Positions 46,776-56,988 of a stretch of DNA of 64,000 nt are shown piece after piece. Position 1 is the first letter of the stretch. Each line of letters begins with the position of its first letter. The stretch is from Terrisporobacter sp. (GTDB lineage Bacteria > Bacillota_A > Clostridia > Peptostreptococcales > Peptostreptococcaceae). The translations under genes were made by a program, and so were the position numbers. The DNA lies in contig JARKUZ010000091.1 in assembly GCA_029851945.1 (NCBI GenBank), positions 8,370 to 72,369 of the forward strand, read 5' to 3'. The notes under the pieces are model-generated. The model worked only from the letters and a program-made list of their open reading frames with translations, did not search any database and was not told the origin of the DNA.

Positions 46776-46822
46776 GATTTAAAAATATTCAAATTTTAAC
46801 TTATATTCTATAAAAGTTATAA

Positions 46823-48502
46823 TTAATGACTTTCTTTAGTTAAATTCACTATTTCTCTAGCATGTTCTATAGTAGTTTCAGTTATATTACTTCCTGCTAT
46901 TAATCTAGCTATTTCTTGTATACTTTCTTCTTGTTCTAACCTTTTTATAGTTGTATATGTTCTAATATGGTCACTATTTTTTTCTATACAGAAATGAGTA
47001 TCTGCATTAGCTGCAATTTGAGGAAGATGTGTTATACATAATATTTGTTTTTTTCTAGCAATATTATGTAACTTTTCTCCTACAACTTGTGCAGCTATAC
47101 CACTTATACCTGTATCTATCTCATCAAATACTATAGTACCTATTTCATCTATATCAGCAAGTATAGTTTTAAAAGCTAGCATAAATCTAGACATTTCTCC
47201 TCCTGATGCAACTTTATAAATAGGTTTCATATCTTCACCTAAGTTAAAAGAAATCATAAATTCCACATCGTTATTCCCATGTTGAGAATAGCTAATTTCT
47301 GTAAAGTCGACCTTAAAAGTTACACCTTTCATGTCTAGAGATTTAAGTTCTTTAAGTATAGCTTCTTCTAAATCAAGAGCTACTTCTTTTCTTATATCTG
47401 TTAATAAATGTGCTTTTTCACTTAATTTCCCTTCAAGGATTTCTAACTTATTTTTTAACTCTTCAGACATTTCATCTCTATTAATTATTTCTTCTAATCT
47501 CGCACTTATTTTATCATGATAATTTAAAATATCTTCTATGGTATCACCATATTTTCTTCTTAAATTATTAATTTCATCTACTCTAACTTCTATCTGTTCA
47601 AGTGCATATGGCTCAAAATCAATATTTTCTTTGTAATTTCTAACATCTCTACATATATCTTGTAGCTCATACATTATTCTTTCAATAGTTTCACTATACT
47701 CACTTAAAGTAGAATCATATTTACCTATTTCGCTTAATTCATTGGATGCCATTCCAATTAAATCTAAAGCATTTACATTACCTTCATGTAATTTTTCATA
47801 GCTTAAACTAAGATTGTTATAAATTTTTTCACTATTTCTAAATATATCTCTTTGCTTTAGTAGATTATCATATTCATCTTCACTTAAAGCTGCTGCCTCT
47901 ATTTCATTAATTTGAAATTTTAATAAATCAATTTCTCTTTGTATTTCTTTTTCATCTTTATTTTCATTTAATGTATTTAATGCTTTTTTTACTTTATTAT
48001 ACTCTAAGTAAACTTCTTTATATTCATTTTTAGGATCTTCTAACTTTTTACCTCCAAATAAATCTAAGAATTTTAAATGTGTATCTTTATTGAATAAAGC
48101 TTGATTTTGATGCTGACCATGTAGATCTATAAATGTAAGAGCTATTTCTTTTAAAGTAGACATTTTTATAGTTCTACCATTTATTCTTGCTACACTTTTA
48201 CCATCTGCATAAATAATCCTAGTTATTATCAGTTCATCATCTTCACTGTCTAAATCATATTCTTTAAGTATATTTTTTAGGTTTTCACTTTGAGAAGATA
48301 CTATTATTTCAGCAATTCCTTTTTCAGTTCCTTTTCTTAAAAAAGATTTGTCATATTTATTTCCTAAACATAGTCCAAGTGCTTCTATTATGATAGATTT
48401 TCCAGAGCCAGTTTCCCCTGTAAGTATATTTAAGTTCTCGCCTATACTAACTCTACTTTCTTCAACTAAAGCACAATTCTTCATATATAATTCAAGGATC
48501 AT
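46823..48502 (-). CDS. recN: DNA repair protein RecN
   Basis: SMC-like ATPase acting early at double-strand breaks. Walker A LTGETGSGKSIIIEAL near residue 30, two coiled-coil arms (about 155-215 and 300-370), the signature VASGGEMSRFMLAFK, Walker B TIVFDEIDTGISG and the H-loop ITHLPQIA. 559 residues, standard length. It directly follows tlyA; the argR gene that often precedes recN in Firmicutes is absent. Confidence 0.97.
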   Translation of the reverse strand: MILELYMKNCALVEESRVSIGENLNILTGETGSGKSIIIEALGLCLGNKYDKSFLRKGTEKGIAEIIVSSQSENLKNILKEYDLDSEDDELIITRIIYADGKSVARINGRTIKMSTLKEIALTFIDLHGQHQNQALFNKDTHLKFLDLFGGKKLEDPKNEYKEVYLEYNKVKKALNTLNENKDEKEIQREIDLLKFQINEIEAAALSEDEYDNLLKQRDIFRNSEKIYNNLSLSYEKLHEGNVNALDLIGMASNELSEIGKYDSTLSEYSETIERIMYELQDICRDVRNYKENIDFEPYALEQIEVRVDEINNLRRKYGDTIEDILNYHDKISARLEEIINRDEMSEELKNKLEILEGKLSEKAHLLTDIRKEVALDLEEAILKELKSLDMKGVTFKVDFTEISYSQHGNNDVEFMISFNLGEDMKPIYKVASGGEMSRFMLAFKTILADIDEIGTIVFDEIDTGISGIAAQVVGEKLHNIARKKQILCITHLPQIAANADTHFCIEKNSDHIRTYTTIKRLEQEESIQEIARLIAGSNITETTIEHAREIVNLTKESH

Positions 48503-48527
48503 TTTATGCCCCCTTTATCCGTACTAT

Positions 48528-49340
48528 TTATTTGTTTAAGTTATGAGATTCTTCTACAACTTCAACTATTTTTTTATCAAAAGCTTCTTTATCAAAAGTA
48601 AATCCTTCGTTATTATTTCTTAAGTGTATTAAATATTCTATATTTCCTTCCGGTCCTTTTATTGGTGAATAATCTAAATGTAATATAGCAAAGCCACTTT
48701 CTACTGCAAATTGAGATATATTTTCTATAACTTCAATATGAACTTTTTTATCTCTTACTACACCTTTCTTACCAACTTTTTCTTTTCCTGCTTCGAATTG
48801 AGGCTTTATTAAAGCAACAACTTCTCCATCTGAACTTAAAAGTTCTTTGGCTTTTGGTAAAACTAATCTTAAAGATATGAATGATACATCTATCGATGCA
48901 AAGTCTGCAAATTCTTTTGTATCTTCAATTGTAACATGTCTGATATTAGTTCTTTCCATACAAACTACTCTTTCATCTTGTCTCAATTTCCATGCAAGCT
49001 GTCCATATCCTACATCTATTGAAAATACTTTTACTGCACCATTTTGCAGCATACAGTCAGTAAATCCTCCTGTAGATGCACCTATATCCATGCATACTTT
49101 ATCTTTTAAAGTAACACCAAAGTATTTCATAGCTTTTTCTAATTTTAATCCGCCTCTACTTACATAAGGAATTGGATTCCCTTTTACCAAAATATTAGCA
49201 TCCTCTTTTACTTCAGTACCTGGCTTATCACATCTTTGGTTGTCTACAAAAACAAGACCTGCCATTATTGCTTTCTTTGCTCTTTCTCTACTTTCAAAAT
49301 GACCTTTATCTACTAGTAAAATATCTATTCTTTTCTTCAT
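48528..49340 (-). CDS. tlyA: TlyA-family rRNA methyltransferase
   Basis: N-terminal S4 RNA-binding domain (RIDILLVDKGHFESRERAKKAI) followed by an FtsJ-like SAM methyltransferase (VCMDIGASTGGFTDCMLQNGA, DVSFISLRLVLPKA, ALIKPQFEAGKE). TlyA proteins 2'-O-methylate rRNA; older hemolysin labels are not supported. 270 residues, the usual size, in the usual dxs-tlyA-recN order of Firmicutes. Confidence 0.94.
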   Translation of the reverse strand: MKKRIDILLVDKGHFESRERAKKAIMAGLVFVDNQRCDKPGTEVKEDANILVKGNPIPYVSRGGLKLEKAMKYFGVTLKDKVCMDIGASTGGFTDCMLQNGAVKVFSIDVGYGQLAWKLRQDERVVCMERTNIRHVTIEDTKEFADFASIDVSFISLRLVLPKAKELLSSDGEVVALIKPQFEAGKEKVGKKGVVRDKKVHIEVIENISQFAVESGFAILHLDYSPIKGPEGNIEYLIHLRNNNEGFTFDKEAFDKKIVEVVEESHNLNK

Positions 49341-49356
49341 TATACTTTCCTTCTGA

Positions 49357-51225
49357 TTATAATTTTTTTATTCTTATTGCTATCTGCTCACTAGACATTC
49401 CTATTGTTTCAAATAATTTTTCAACATCACCATGTTCGACATATTTATCTGGAATACCTATATTTTCTATTTTCACATTATAATTATTATCTAATATAAA
49501 TTTATTTATTCTACTTCCAAATCCACCACTTACAACATTATCTTCAATAGTAACTATCTTATCATGCTTCTTAAGCATTTCATGTAATAAAGTTTCATCC
49601 ATTGGTTTTAAAAATCTTGCATTTACTATAGTTGGATTAATATTTTCTTTTGAAAGTATTTCTTTAGCTTCTAAAGCTTTTTTTACCATATCACCTATAG
49701 CAAGTACTAAAATATCTTCACCTTCTTCTAATACTTCATAAGTACCTACTTTTATAGGCTGATATGAACCTTTATTTAAATAATAAGTATTTCCTCTTGG
49801 ATATCTTATTGCTACAGGTCCATTTATTTCTGACGATAAATCCATCATTAAAGAAAGTTCATCAGCATCTTTAGGAGCCATAACTGTAATATTAGGAATT
49901 ATATTAAAGTAACTTAAATCAAATACACCATGATGTGTTTCTCCATCGTTACCAACTATTCCAGCTCTATCTATTAAAAATGTTACATTTTTCTTTGTGA
50001 TAGATACATCGTGGATTACTTGATCAAATCCCCTTTGTAAGAATGATGAATATACAGCAAAATATGGTTTCATACCTTCTTTTGCAAGTCCTGCCGCAAA
50101 AGTCGTGGCATGTTGTTCTGCTATACCTACATCATAATATCTATAAGGATAAGATACGGCAAATTGATTTAACCCTGTACCAGATGGCATAGCTGCTGTT
50201 ATAGCTACTATGCTCTCATCATTATCTGCCATATTTACAAGCTTCTTACCTACAAAAGATGAAATACTTTCACCTTTTGATGACTTAATCCCTTCTTCTA
50301 TGTTAAATTTAGAAACACCATGATATCTATCTGGTTCATTTTCAGCAAATTTATACCCTTTACCTTTTTCAGTAATAACATGTATTAAAACAGGCCCTTT
50401 TTTCTTTTTAGCTTTATTTAAAATATCAATCAATTCTTTTAAATTATGTCCATCTATTGGTCCGTAGTATTTAATTCCAAATGATTCAAATAACTCACAA
50501 TTTTGTGGTGTAAATTTACTTATTATACCGTCTTTTACTTTATCAGCAGTTTTATAAATAAAGTTACCAGCTTTAGTAAGTGTCATTATTTTTTCTATAG
50601 AATCTTTTACTTGATTTGCCTTAGCATTTCTAATTAAACTAGATAAATACCTAGACATAGCTCCAACATTTTTATCGATAGACATTTCATTATCATTTAA
50701 TATAATTATCATTTTTTTATTCAAATATCCTAAATGATTTATGGCTTCCAGTGCCATACCTCCGGTTATAGAACCATCACCTATAATTGAAACTATATCA
50801 AAATTTTCTCTTTTTATATCTCTTGCGCATGCGATACCAAGCCCCACAGATATGGAAGTGCTACTATGTCCTGTATCAAATATATCATGTTCACTTTCAT
50901 TTTCCTTTGGAAATCCACTTAATCCATTAAGTTGTCTAAGTGTTGCAAATTCGTCTTTACGTCCTGTGATAATTTTATGAACATAAGATTGATGCCCCAC
51001 ATCCCATATAAATTTATCTTTTGGACTATTGAAAACCTTATGCAGTGCTAAAGTTAACTCTACTGTCCCTAAATTCGAAGCTAAATGCCCACCAGTTTGT
51101 GAAATAGATTTTATTAAAAACTCTCTTATTTCTTCTGCCAATTCTTCCATTTCAACCATACTTAATTTTTTAATATCATCTGGAGAATTCACTTCATTCA
51201 AATAATTACACATAATTTTCCTCAC
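49357..51225 (-). CDS. dxs: 1-deoxy-D-xylulose-5-phosphate synthase
   Basis: First enzyme of the MEP isoprenoid pathway: joins pyruvate and glyceraldehyde-3-phosphate using thiamin diphosphate. Cofactor site [17 protein letters not shown] with LNDNEMSI, pyrimidine domain [17 protein letters not shown], and the C-terminal transketolase domain with AIRYPRGN. 622 residues. It follows ispA and the PAP2-like gene after a terminator, so partly separate transcription is likely. Confidence 0.97.
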   Translation of the reverse strand: MRKIMCNYLNEVNSPDDIKKLSMVEMEELAEEIREFLIKSISQTGGHLASNLGTVELTLALHKVFNSPKDKFIWDVGHQSYVHKIITGRKDEFATLRQLNGLSGFPKENESEHDIFDTGHSSTSISVGLGIACARDIKRENFDIVSIIGDGSITGGMALEAINHLGYLNKKMIIILNDNEMSIDKNVGAMSRYLSSLIRNAKANQVKDSIEKIMTLTKAGNFIYKTADKVKDGIISKFTPQNCELFESFGIKYYGPIDGHNLKELIDILNKAKKKKGPVLIHVITEKGKGYKFAENEPDRYHGVSKFNIEEGIKSSKGESISSFVGKKLVNMADNDESIVAITAAMPSGTGLNQFAVSYPYRYYDVGIAEQHATTFAAGLAKEGMKPYFAVYSSFLQRGFDQVIHDVSITKKNVTFLIDRAGIVGNDGETHHGVFDLSYFNIIPNITVMAPKDADELSLMMDLSSEINGPVAIRYPRGNTYYLNKGSYQPIKVGTYEVLEEGEDILVLAIGDMVKKALEAKEILSKENINPTIVNARFLKPMDETLLHEMLKKHDKIVTIEDNVVSGGFGSRINKFILDNNYNVKIENIGIPDKYVEHGDVEKLFETIGMSSEQIAIRIKKL

Positions 51226-51256
51226 CTTTATAATGGTCTAATTTATAAATAAATAT

Positions 51257-51281
51257 GAAAAAAGCCTTCCATAGAAGACTT
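51257..51281 (-). terminator. Terminator between the PAP2-like gene and dxs
   Basis: On the minus strand AAGTCTTC, loop TATG, GAAGGCTT, then TTTTTC; one G-T pair. It separates dxs from the upstream nusB-to-PAP2 group. Confidence 0.75.
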
Positions 51282-51401
51282 CTCATTCTAGTTTCCATGT
51301 ATTTTGGAAAATAAATAATTTCAATTTATTTAAAATGTATTCACTTCTATAATCTCTTTTAAAACAAAAAAATTATATCATATAATACATTTTTTTTCAA
51401 T

Positions 51402-51839
51402 TTATGCCATGATGATCCCTACTATAATCCCTAGTAGTGCTCCACATATAACTTCTTTAGGTGTATGACCTACAAGTTCCTTTAATGTTTCATGTTCAAT
51501 ATGTTTTTTATGTTGCAAATCTTGAACTATTTTGTTTAGTATTGCTGCTTGTTTTCCTACCGCTCTTCTAACTCCAGATGCATCGTACATCACTATAAGT
51601 GCAAAAACTGTACATATTGCAAACTCTGTGGAATTAAATCCTCTGTAAATTCCAACTAACGTAGATAAACATGTCACAAAAGAACTATGAGAACTAGGCA
51701 TTCCTCCTGACATAAAAATTCTAGATAGTTCAAATCTCTTTTCTTTACCTGTAAATATTTTTATAAATTGAGCTAAAAAGCAAGCAAAAATACTTGTCCA
51801 TAGTATGTGGTTGCTAAATAATTCTGAAAAAAAACTCAT
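51402..51839 (-). CDS. Divergent PAP2-family membrane protein
   Basis: Small membrane protein (about 145 residues, four helices) of the divergent PAP2/DUF212 family. The phosphatase-like SGGMPSSHSSF motif and YDASGVRRAVGKQA are present. It follows ispA, as in many Firmicutes, so a role in prenyl-lipid phosphate handling is plausible but not shown. The ATG at 51839 follows GGAGGCATC; the ATG at 51854 lies before that site. Confidence 0.88.
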   Translation of the reverse strand: MSFFSELFSNHILWTSIFACFLAQFIKIFTGKEKRFELSRIFMSGGMPSSHSSFVTCLSTLVGIYRGFNSTEFAICTVFALIVMYDASGVRRAVGKQAAILNKIVQDLQHKKHIEHETLKELVGHTPKEVICGALLGIIVGIIMA

Positions 51840-51847
51840 GATGCCTC

Positions 51848-52735
51848 CTAACAATCCCTGCTAACTATATAGTCTGCTAATTGATGTAAAAACTCTACCT
51901 CTGAAGGTAAACCTTCTATACTAGTTTTTCCATCACTAATTAATTCTTTCGCTATTTCTCTAGATTTTTCTAACCCTAATAATGAAGGATATGTTGACTT
52001 ATGATTTTCTATATCACTTCCAATTGGCTTTCCTAAAGTTTTCTCATCTCCTGTTATATCTAGTATATCATCTACTATTTGGAATGATAAACCTATATTT
52101 TTTCCATATTTAGTTATTCTTTGTAACTCATCTTCACTTGCTCCACCAATTATTGCACCTGCTCTCATACATCCCACAATCATTGCTGCTGTTTTATTTA
52201 AATGAATAAAGTCTAACTTTTCCTTTTCTATAACTTTATTTTCACTTTCAATATCTACTACTTGTCCACCTATCATGCCATAGATACCTGCATGTGTCGC
52301 AATTTCATTTATTGCTTTTAAATATTTATTTGGATTATCTTTATCAATAGATGAAGATAACATAACTTCAAAAGCATAATTTAAAAGAGCATCTCCAGCT
52401 AAAGTTGCCATTGCATCTCCGAATATTTTATGATTGGTTGGTTTTCCTCTTCTTAAATCGTCATTATCTAGTGCTGGTAGATCATCATGAATTAAAGAGT
52501 ATGTATGAATCATTTCTACTGCCACTGCAAAAGGAATCGCATCTTCTTCCATTCCTCCTACTGCTTTACAACTTTCTAAAGTTAAAATAGGTCTAAGTCT
52601 TTTTCCTCCGGCTTTTAAACTGTAGTTCATAGCTTCCATAATAGTTTTTTGGTAGCCTTCCTCTTTTGGCATATACTCATTTAAAAGTTTTCCTATATAA
52701 CCTATTTTTTCTTTTAAAACTTGTTTAAATTCCAT
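51848..52735 (-). CDS. ispA: Farnesyl/geranyl diphosphate synthase (polyprenyl synthetase)
   Basis: Condenses isopentenyl diphosphate with allylic primers to make C15 (or C20) chains. First Asp-rich motif LIHDDLPALDND and second DDILDITGD are intact, with GGKRLRP and GDALL near the usual positions. 295 residues. It sits directly after xseB (one base apart), the common xseA-xseB-ispA-dxs arrangement. Confidence 0.96.
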   Translation of the reverse strand: MEFKQVLKEKIGYIGKLLNEYMPKEEGYQKTIMEAMNYSLKAGGKRLRPILTLESCKAVGGMEEDAIPFAVAVEMIHTYSLIHDDLPALDNDDLRRGKPTNHKIFGDAMATLAGDALLNYAFEVMLSSSIDKDNPNKYLKAINEIATHAGIYGMIGGQVVDIESENKVIEKEKLDFIHLNKTAAMIVGCMRAGAIIGGASEDELQRITKYGKNIGLSFQIVDDILDITGDEKTLGKPIGSDIENHKSTYPSLLGLEKSREIAKELISDGKTSIEGLPSEVEFLHQLADYIVSRDC

Positions 52736-52736
52736 A

Positions 52737-52958
52737 CTATTCCTCCCCTATATTAAAATCTTCCTCAATGCCCATCTTATTAAATTTGCTTATTTTAAGT
52801 TCAGCATCTTCTAAAAGTTTATTACAATGTTTAAATAATTTAATACCTTCTTCATATAAACTTAATGACTCATCTAAGCTAGTATTTTTAGATTCTAGTT
52901 TTATTAAAATCTCTTCTAACTTTTCAAAGGCTTCTTCATAAGTAAGTTTCATGATCAT
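52737..52958 (-). CDS. xseB: Exodeoxyribonuclease VII small subunit
   Basis: 73-residue helical subunit that binds XseA in the single-strand DNA exonuclease VII complex. Typical [18 protein letters not shown] and [13 protein letters not shown]. It overlaps the end of xseA by four bases (ATGA-type overlap), so translation is coupled. Confidence 0.95.
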   Translation of the reverse strand: MIMKLTYEEAFEKLEEILIKLESKNTSLDESLSLYEEGIKLFKHCNKLLEDAELKISKFNKMGIEEDFNIGEE

Positions 52959-54160
52959 ACCTCTTTACTGTTAATTTTATTTATATTGCACTCTAATTTT
53001 CCATCTCTTAATGTGATATTAATTTCATCTTTGACATTAATATTTTCTATAGAGTTAATTACTTCACCATCTTTTTCTACTATTGAATATCCTCTACTAA
53101 GTGTAGCTAAAGGACTTAAATTATGAAGTATAGCTCCTTTTTTTGACAACTTTTCTTTAGAATTTTCAATATTTTGTTCTAATCTAAAATTAATTTTATC
53201 ATAGATTTGGTCTATCTGTATATTTTTATCCCTTATTATATAGGATTTCATATAATTATTGATTTTATCAAATGTATTATTTAACTTTTCATTATCAAGG
53301 ATAACTTGATTATTTAATGATCTGTTCATCCTATTTTTTATATTATCTAATTTAAAGTAAATATCAGATAAATCTGGTGTAGCAATTTCTGATGCTGCTG
53401 ATGGTGTAGGTGCCCTCATATCTGATACAAAGTCACATATAGTAAAATCAGTTTCATGACCTACTGCTGAAATTATAGGAATTTTTGATTTGAAAATTTC
53501 TCTTGCTACAATTTCCTCATTAAATGACCACAACTCTTCTAAAGAGCCTCCTCCTCTACCTACAATTATTGTATCTACATTTTCCATATGATTAAAGAAC
53601 TCTATACCATCACAAATATCTTGAGCTGATTTTTCTCCTTGAACATTAACAGGATATAGTTTCACATCTATTTTTGGAAATCTTCTCTTAACAACATTAA
53701 TTATATCCCTTATAACTGCTCCTGTAGGTGAAGTTACTACACCTATAGATTTTGGCATTTTAGGGATTTCTTTTTTATATCTTGAATCAAATAAACCTTC
53801 ATTTTTTAATTTTTCTTTTAATTTGTTAAACTCAATATATAAATTGCCTACACCTTCTATCTCAACCTCATTTATATAAAATTGATAAGCTCCATCTCTT
53901 TCATATACTGATATGTATCCACTAGCTATTATTTTAACTCCATCATCAAGTTTTAAACTCTTATCAAAATTACTTCTAAATATAATACAATTTATTTTTG
54001 ATTTTTCATCCTTTAAAGACAAATAAACATTTCCACTACTATGAACCTTAAAGTTAGAGATTTCACCCTTTACTCTAAGGTTATAAAGAATAGGATCATT
54101 TGTTAAAATCCTCTTTACATATGAATTTACTTCACTTATATCTAAAGCTCTAAGTTTCAT
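52955..54160 (-). CDS. xseA: Exodeoxyribonuclease VII large subunit
   Basis: Catalytic subunit of exonuclease VII. N-terminal OB fold ([20 protein letters not shown]), then the core with [26 protein letters not shown] and [16 protein letters not shown], then a coiled coil. 401 residues, complete. Located between the TsaD paralogue and xseB. Confidence 0.96.
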   Translation of the reverse strand: MKLRALDISEVNSYVKRILTNDPILYNLRVKGEISNFKVHSSGNVYLSLKDEKSKINCIIFRSNFDKSLKLDDGVKIIASGYISVYERDGAYQFYINEVEIEGVGNLYIEFNKLKEKLKNEGLFDSRYKKEIPKMPKSIGVVTSPTGAVIRDIINVVKRRFPKIDVKLYPVNVQGEKSAQDICDGIEFFNHMENVDTIIVGRGGGSLEELWSFNEEIVAREIFKSKIPIISAVGHETDFTICDFVSDMRAPTPSAASEIATPDLSDIYFKLDNIKNRMNRSLNNQVILDNEKLNNTFDKINNYMKSYIIRDKNIQIDQIYDKINFRLEQNIENSKEKLSKKGAILHNLSPLATLSRGYSIVEKDGEVINSIENINVKDEINITLRDGKLECNINKINSKEV

Positions 54161-54170
54161 ACATTTTCTC

Positions 54171-55136
54171 CTAATAATATTTCATTTGATTTAATCCTAT
54201 TATCGCACACCCTAAAGCATTGTCTGTTGCATATTGACTTTCAGTAAAATATATTGTTACTTCATCTCTTTTAAATTTATTTCTCAGTTCTTTTGAAATA
54301 TATTTACTGGCAGATACTCCTCCAGCGAATAAAACTTCATTTATTTCATATTCTCTGCATATATATGATAAAGATTTATACATGCATCTTACCAAGGTAT
54401 CTAAAAGTAACTTACAAGTATATTCTTTCGGATAATCATTCAAAACTTTATTAATTTGATTTTCTATTCCCGATAAATTCATATATCCTTCTTTTACAGA
54501 TGTTTTTAATCCTTCTTTTATCTTCAAGTCACATTTCATAGCATTTTCATCAATGTATCTTCCGCATGGAAAATTATATCCCAAGTTTACACCAATACGA
54601 TCTATTAACTGTCCAAAGCTAATATCTAAGCTACCACCTACAATATCTATATTGTATCCATCTAGTTTTTTGTTAACTAAAAGAATCTCTGTAGTCCCAC
54701 CAGACATATGAACTGCCAAAAATCTTTCTTTGTTTTTTAAATTGTTATTTAATAAACTTGCTTCTATATGATTTTCTTGATGCGATGTTTCAAAATAGCT
54801 ACAGTTATTTATACTGCTTATTAACCTTGCAAAATTACATCCTACATTAAACACTGGCATATATGAATTATCTAAAGGTCTTGGTTTACTAGATGCACAA
54901 ACACCAACAACATTATACTTTTTTAATGTTTCATTAATACTCTTTCCTAGTTCTCCCAAATTATTAACATGCTGAAAAACTGCTTCACTTTGTCTTAATC
55001 CTTTTGATTCTTTTTTTACTTTAAGAAGTATTTTTTCATTCAAAATAACTTCCTTATCTAAAGATATAGCTGCTATAGATGTTGTATAGCAGCTAGTATC
55101 AAATCCTATTATGATATTATTTTTCTTTAATGTCAT
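54171..55136 (-). CDS. TsaD/Kae1 paralogue
   Basis: ASKHA-fold protein resembling TsaD (COG0533), with IGFDTSCYTTSIAAI, the metal-binding HQENHIEAS (H-x3-H) and HMSGGTTEILLV, and a C-terminal FAGGVSASKYI. About 321 residues. It is not the canonical tsaD: KPRPLDNSYMPVF replaces the usual GPGLFTGLRVG-type entry, and it lies in the xseA/nusB context as in other Clostridia. Its tRNA or other substrate is unknown. The ATG at 55136, eight bases after AGGAAG, is preferred to TTG 55145. It overlaps nusB. Confidence 0.82.
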   Translation of the reverse strand: MTLKKNNIIIGFDTSCYTTSIAAISLDKEVILNEKILLKVKKESKGLRQSEAVFQHVNNLGELGKSINETLKKYNVVGVCASSKPRPLDNSYMPVFNVGCNFARLISSINNCSYFETSHQENHIEASLLNNNLKNKERFLAVHMSGGTTEILLVNKKLDGYNIDIVGGSLDISFGQLIDRIGVNLGYNFPCGRYIDENAMKCDLKIKEGLKTSVKEGYMNLSGIENQINKVLNDYPKEYTCKLLLDTLVRCMYKSLSYICREYEINEVLFAGGVSASKYISKELRNKFKRDEVTIYFTESQYATDNALGCAIIGLNQMKYY

Positions 55137-55659
55137 TGGCAACACTTCCTAAAATTCCGTTTATAAATTTAGGAGATTTGTCGTCGCAGTATAATTTTGC
55201 TAAATCTATAGCTTCGTTTATTGAAACCCTAACAGGAACTTCATCATTCATATAAACAAGTTCACATATTGCTAATTTTAATATTGCTAAATCAACTTTT
55301 GCTATTCTATCTAAAGACCAATTTAGGGCATGTTTAGTAATTAATCCTTCTATTTCATAACAGTGCTCACTTAATGAATTACAAACTCTTCTCATATATG
55401 CTATATCTATAGCATTATTTAAGTTTACATCATTTAGATTAACATTACTTTCATTTGAGTATTGTAAAACTAATTCCTCATATCTGTTTATTATGTATTC
55501 TTCATGATTATTTAAAAAATCTTCAAAGTAACTATTTATATCTTGTAAGTCACCTTCTAATATATCTATTTGATAAATTAATTTCATTAAATATTCTCTA
55601 CTTGTTATTTTTCTTGCCTTCTCAATATAACTAATTTTACTTCTATTGTCTTTTTTCAT
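55117..55659 (-). CDS. nusB: Transcription antitermination factor NusB
   Basis: Helical RNA-binding protein that helps antitermination on rRNA operons. The C-terminal half is characteristic: NWSLDRIAKVDLAILKLAI, EVPVRVSINEAIDLAKLY and FINGILGSVAND. It has an extended, poorly conserved middle (about residues 40-100), making it longer (about 180 residues) than typical 130-150 residue NusB. The ATG at 55659 follows GGAGG; the longer frame to 55695 reads through that site. Confidence 0.93.
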   Translation of the reverse strand: MKKDNRSKISYIEKARKITSREYLMKLIYQIDILEGDLQDINSYFEDFLNNHEEYIINRYEELVLQYSNESNVNLNDVNLNNAIDIAYMRRVCNSLSEHCYEIEGLITKHALNWSLDRIAKVDLAILKLAICELVYMNDEVPVRVSINEAIDLAKLYCDDKSPKFINGILGSVANDIKEK

Positions 55660-55703
55660 TCTATACGAACCTCCTTCAGTCTTATTATATACCATTAAAC
55701 AAT

Positions 55704-55730
55704 TAAAAAACCCTCTGATTTTCAGAGGGC
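55704..55730 (-). terminator. Terminator downstream of the Asp23-like gene
   Basis: CCCTCTGA / TCAGAGGG hairpin (55711-55718 / 55722-55729) with a T run on the minus side. Confidence 0.85.
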
Positions 55731-55740
55731 TTTATTTAAT

Positions 55741-56160
55741 TTATTTTGATGTCTTCTTAGCTTCTTCTTTTTTAGCTTGTTTTGCTAACTTAGCTTCTTC
55801 TTTCTTAGCTTGTTTTGCTAATTCTTTTTCTTCTTTTTCTTTCTTAAAGCTAATTTCTTGAACTTGTATATTCACTTGAGAAACTTCTAATCCAGTCATT
55901 GTTTCAACTGTATTTTTAACATTATCTTGTACTTTACAAGATATTTCTGGTATAGACATACCATATTCTACTGTTATAACAACATCTAATGATACCTTAT
56001 CATCCTCTATTTGAATTTTAACACCGTTGTTTTTTAGTAATTTATCTGTTAATGAAGTTATTGTCTCTACACCTTCAACTTCTAACGCAGCTAGTCCTGC
56101 TATTGTAACTATAACATCATTAGAAATTTTAACTTGCCCTAAATTATTGTTATTTTCCAT
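55741..56160 (-). CDS. Asp23/Gls24-family envelope stress protein
   Basis: 140 residues. The Asp23 core (about 1-110) has LGQVKISNDVIVTIAGLAAL and VTVEYGMSIPEI-like segments. The C-terminal tail is a lysine/glutamate/alanine repeat: LAKQAKKEEAK occurs twice in tandem, ending KKTSK. Such tails are usually helical and charged. The ATG at 56160 follows GGGGGTAAC; the longer frame to 56208 starts before that site. It precedes nusB with a terminator between them. Confidence 0.9.
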   Translation of the reverse strand: MENNNNLGQVKISNDVIVTIAGLAALEVEGVETITSLTDKLLKNNGVKIQIEDDKVSLDVVITVEYGMSIPEISCKVQDNVKNTVETMTGLEVSQVNIQVQEISFKKEKEEKELAKQAKKEEAKLAKQAKKEEAKKTSK

Positions 56161-56232
56161 GAGATTGTTACCCCCTATATTAAGGATTTTATAATTATAT
56201 ATTATCATAGCAAATTATAGTAAGTTTTGCAA

Positions 56233-56261
56233 GAAAATACCTCAGTAAATTCTGAGGTATT
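56233..56261 (-). terminator. Terminator of the spoIIIA operon
   Basis: ATACCTCAG / CTGAGGTAT hairpin (56237-56245 / 56252-56260) with TTTTC after it on the minus side, about 50 bases past the spoIIIAH stop. Confidence 0.78.
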
Positions 56262-56311
56262 AATCTCTTATATTATTATAACCTAAATAATGTTATTTTA
56301 AAATCATCTTA

Positions 56312-56968
56312 TTATTTTTGTACTGAATTAGGCTGAAGTTTTATTTTATCATAGTCTACTCCAGCTTGTTCTGCTACTAAATCAAATATTTTTGCAGCAT
56401 CACTTTTTGTTAATTTGGATTCATTTACTACTACGTTTACATTATCTTCTCCTATATAAACTAAAGCATCTTCATATCCTTTAGCACTTAATAAATTTTC
56501 TATTTTCAGTTCAGTTTCTTGATATTTAACTAATTGAACCTTCATATTTGAAGCTTCTTCTCTTGATTCATCAGATGTAGATGGATTATTTATAATTGTA
56601 TTTAATTCTTCTGATAAATTATTTCTTTGTTTTTCTCTTGTCATTTTCATATCAAGAATATATGTAGACTTACTCATGTTTTCCTTTGAAGCTAATTGTT
56701 CTTCAATTTCTTTACTTGTTTCTATAGCTTTTTCTTCAATATCACTTTGTTCACTATCTTTGCTATCTATTACAGCTATCTCTGCAGTTTCTTTATCATC
56801 TTCTTTATCCGTATTCTTATCTTGTTGAGCTTGTTCATAAGCTTCAAAATCTTTAGATACTGTAAGTGCTGATTGTTTACTTAATTGATAATTTCCAACT
56901 CCAAGAGCTATTAACATCGCTGATAATGCTACTACTACAAATCCCCTGTTTTTAAAATTAAACTTCAT
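56312..56968 (-). CDS. spoIIIAH: Stage III sporulation protein AH
   Basis: Mother-cell membrane protein that pairs with SpoIIQ across the forespore space to form the feeding channel. One N-terminal helix (about residues 9-26, FVVVALSAMLIALGVG), a long charged linker (about 40-90), and a C-terminal YscJ/FliF-like ring domain (about 110-215, ending VNVVVNESKLTKSDAAKIF). 218 residues. Last gene of the operon. Confidence 0.93.
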   Translation of the reverse strand: MKFNFKNRGFVVVALSAMLIALGVGNYQLSKQSALTVSKDFEAYEQAQQDKNTDKEDDKETAEIAVIDSKDSEQSDIEEKAIETSKEIEEQLASKENMSKSTYILDMKMTREKQRNNLSEELNTIINNPSTSDESREEASNMKVQLVKYQETELKIENLLSAKGYEDALVYIGEDNVNVVVNESKLTKSDAAKIFDLVAEQAGVDYDKIKLQPNSVQK

Positions 56969-56988
56969 ATTTTCCCCTCCACTTTCGT

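Noticed and set aside
48847..49167. Open frame of 106 codons on the plus strand
   Set aside because: Antisense to tlyA, with no ribosome site and no family motif.
55741..55860. Repetitive AAGAAGC-type DNA at the end of the Asp23 gene as a possible repeat element
   Set aside because: It is simply the coding sequence for the LAKQAKKEEAK tail repeats.
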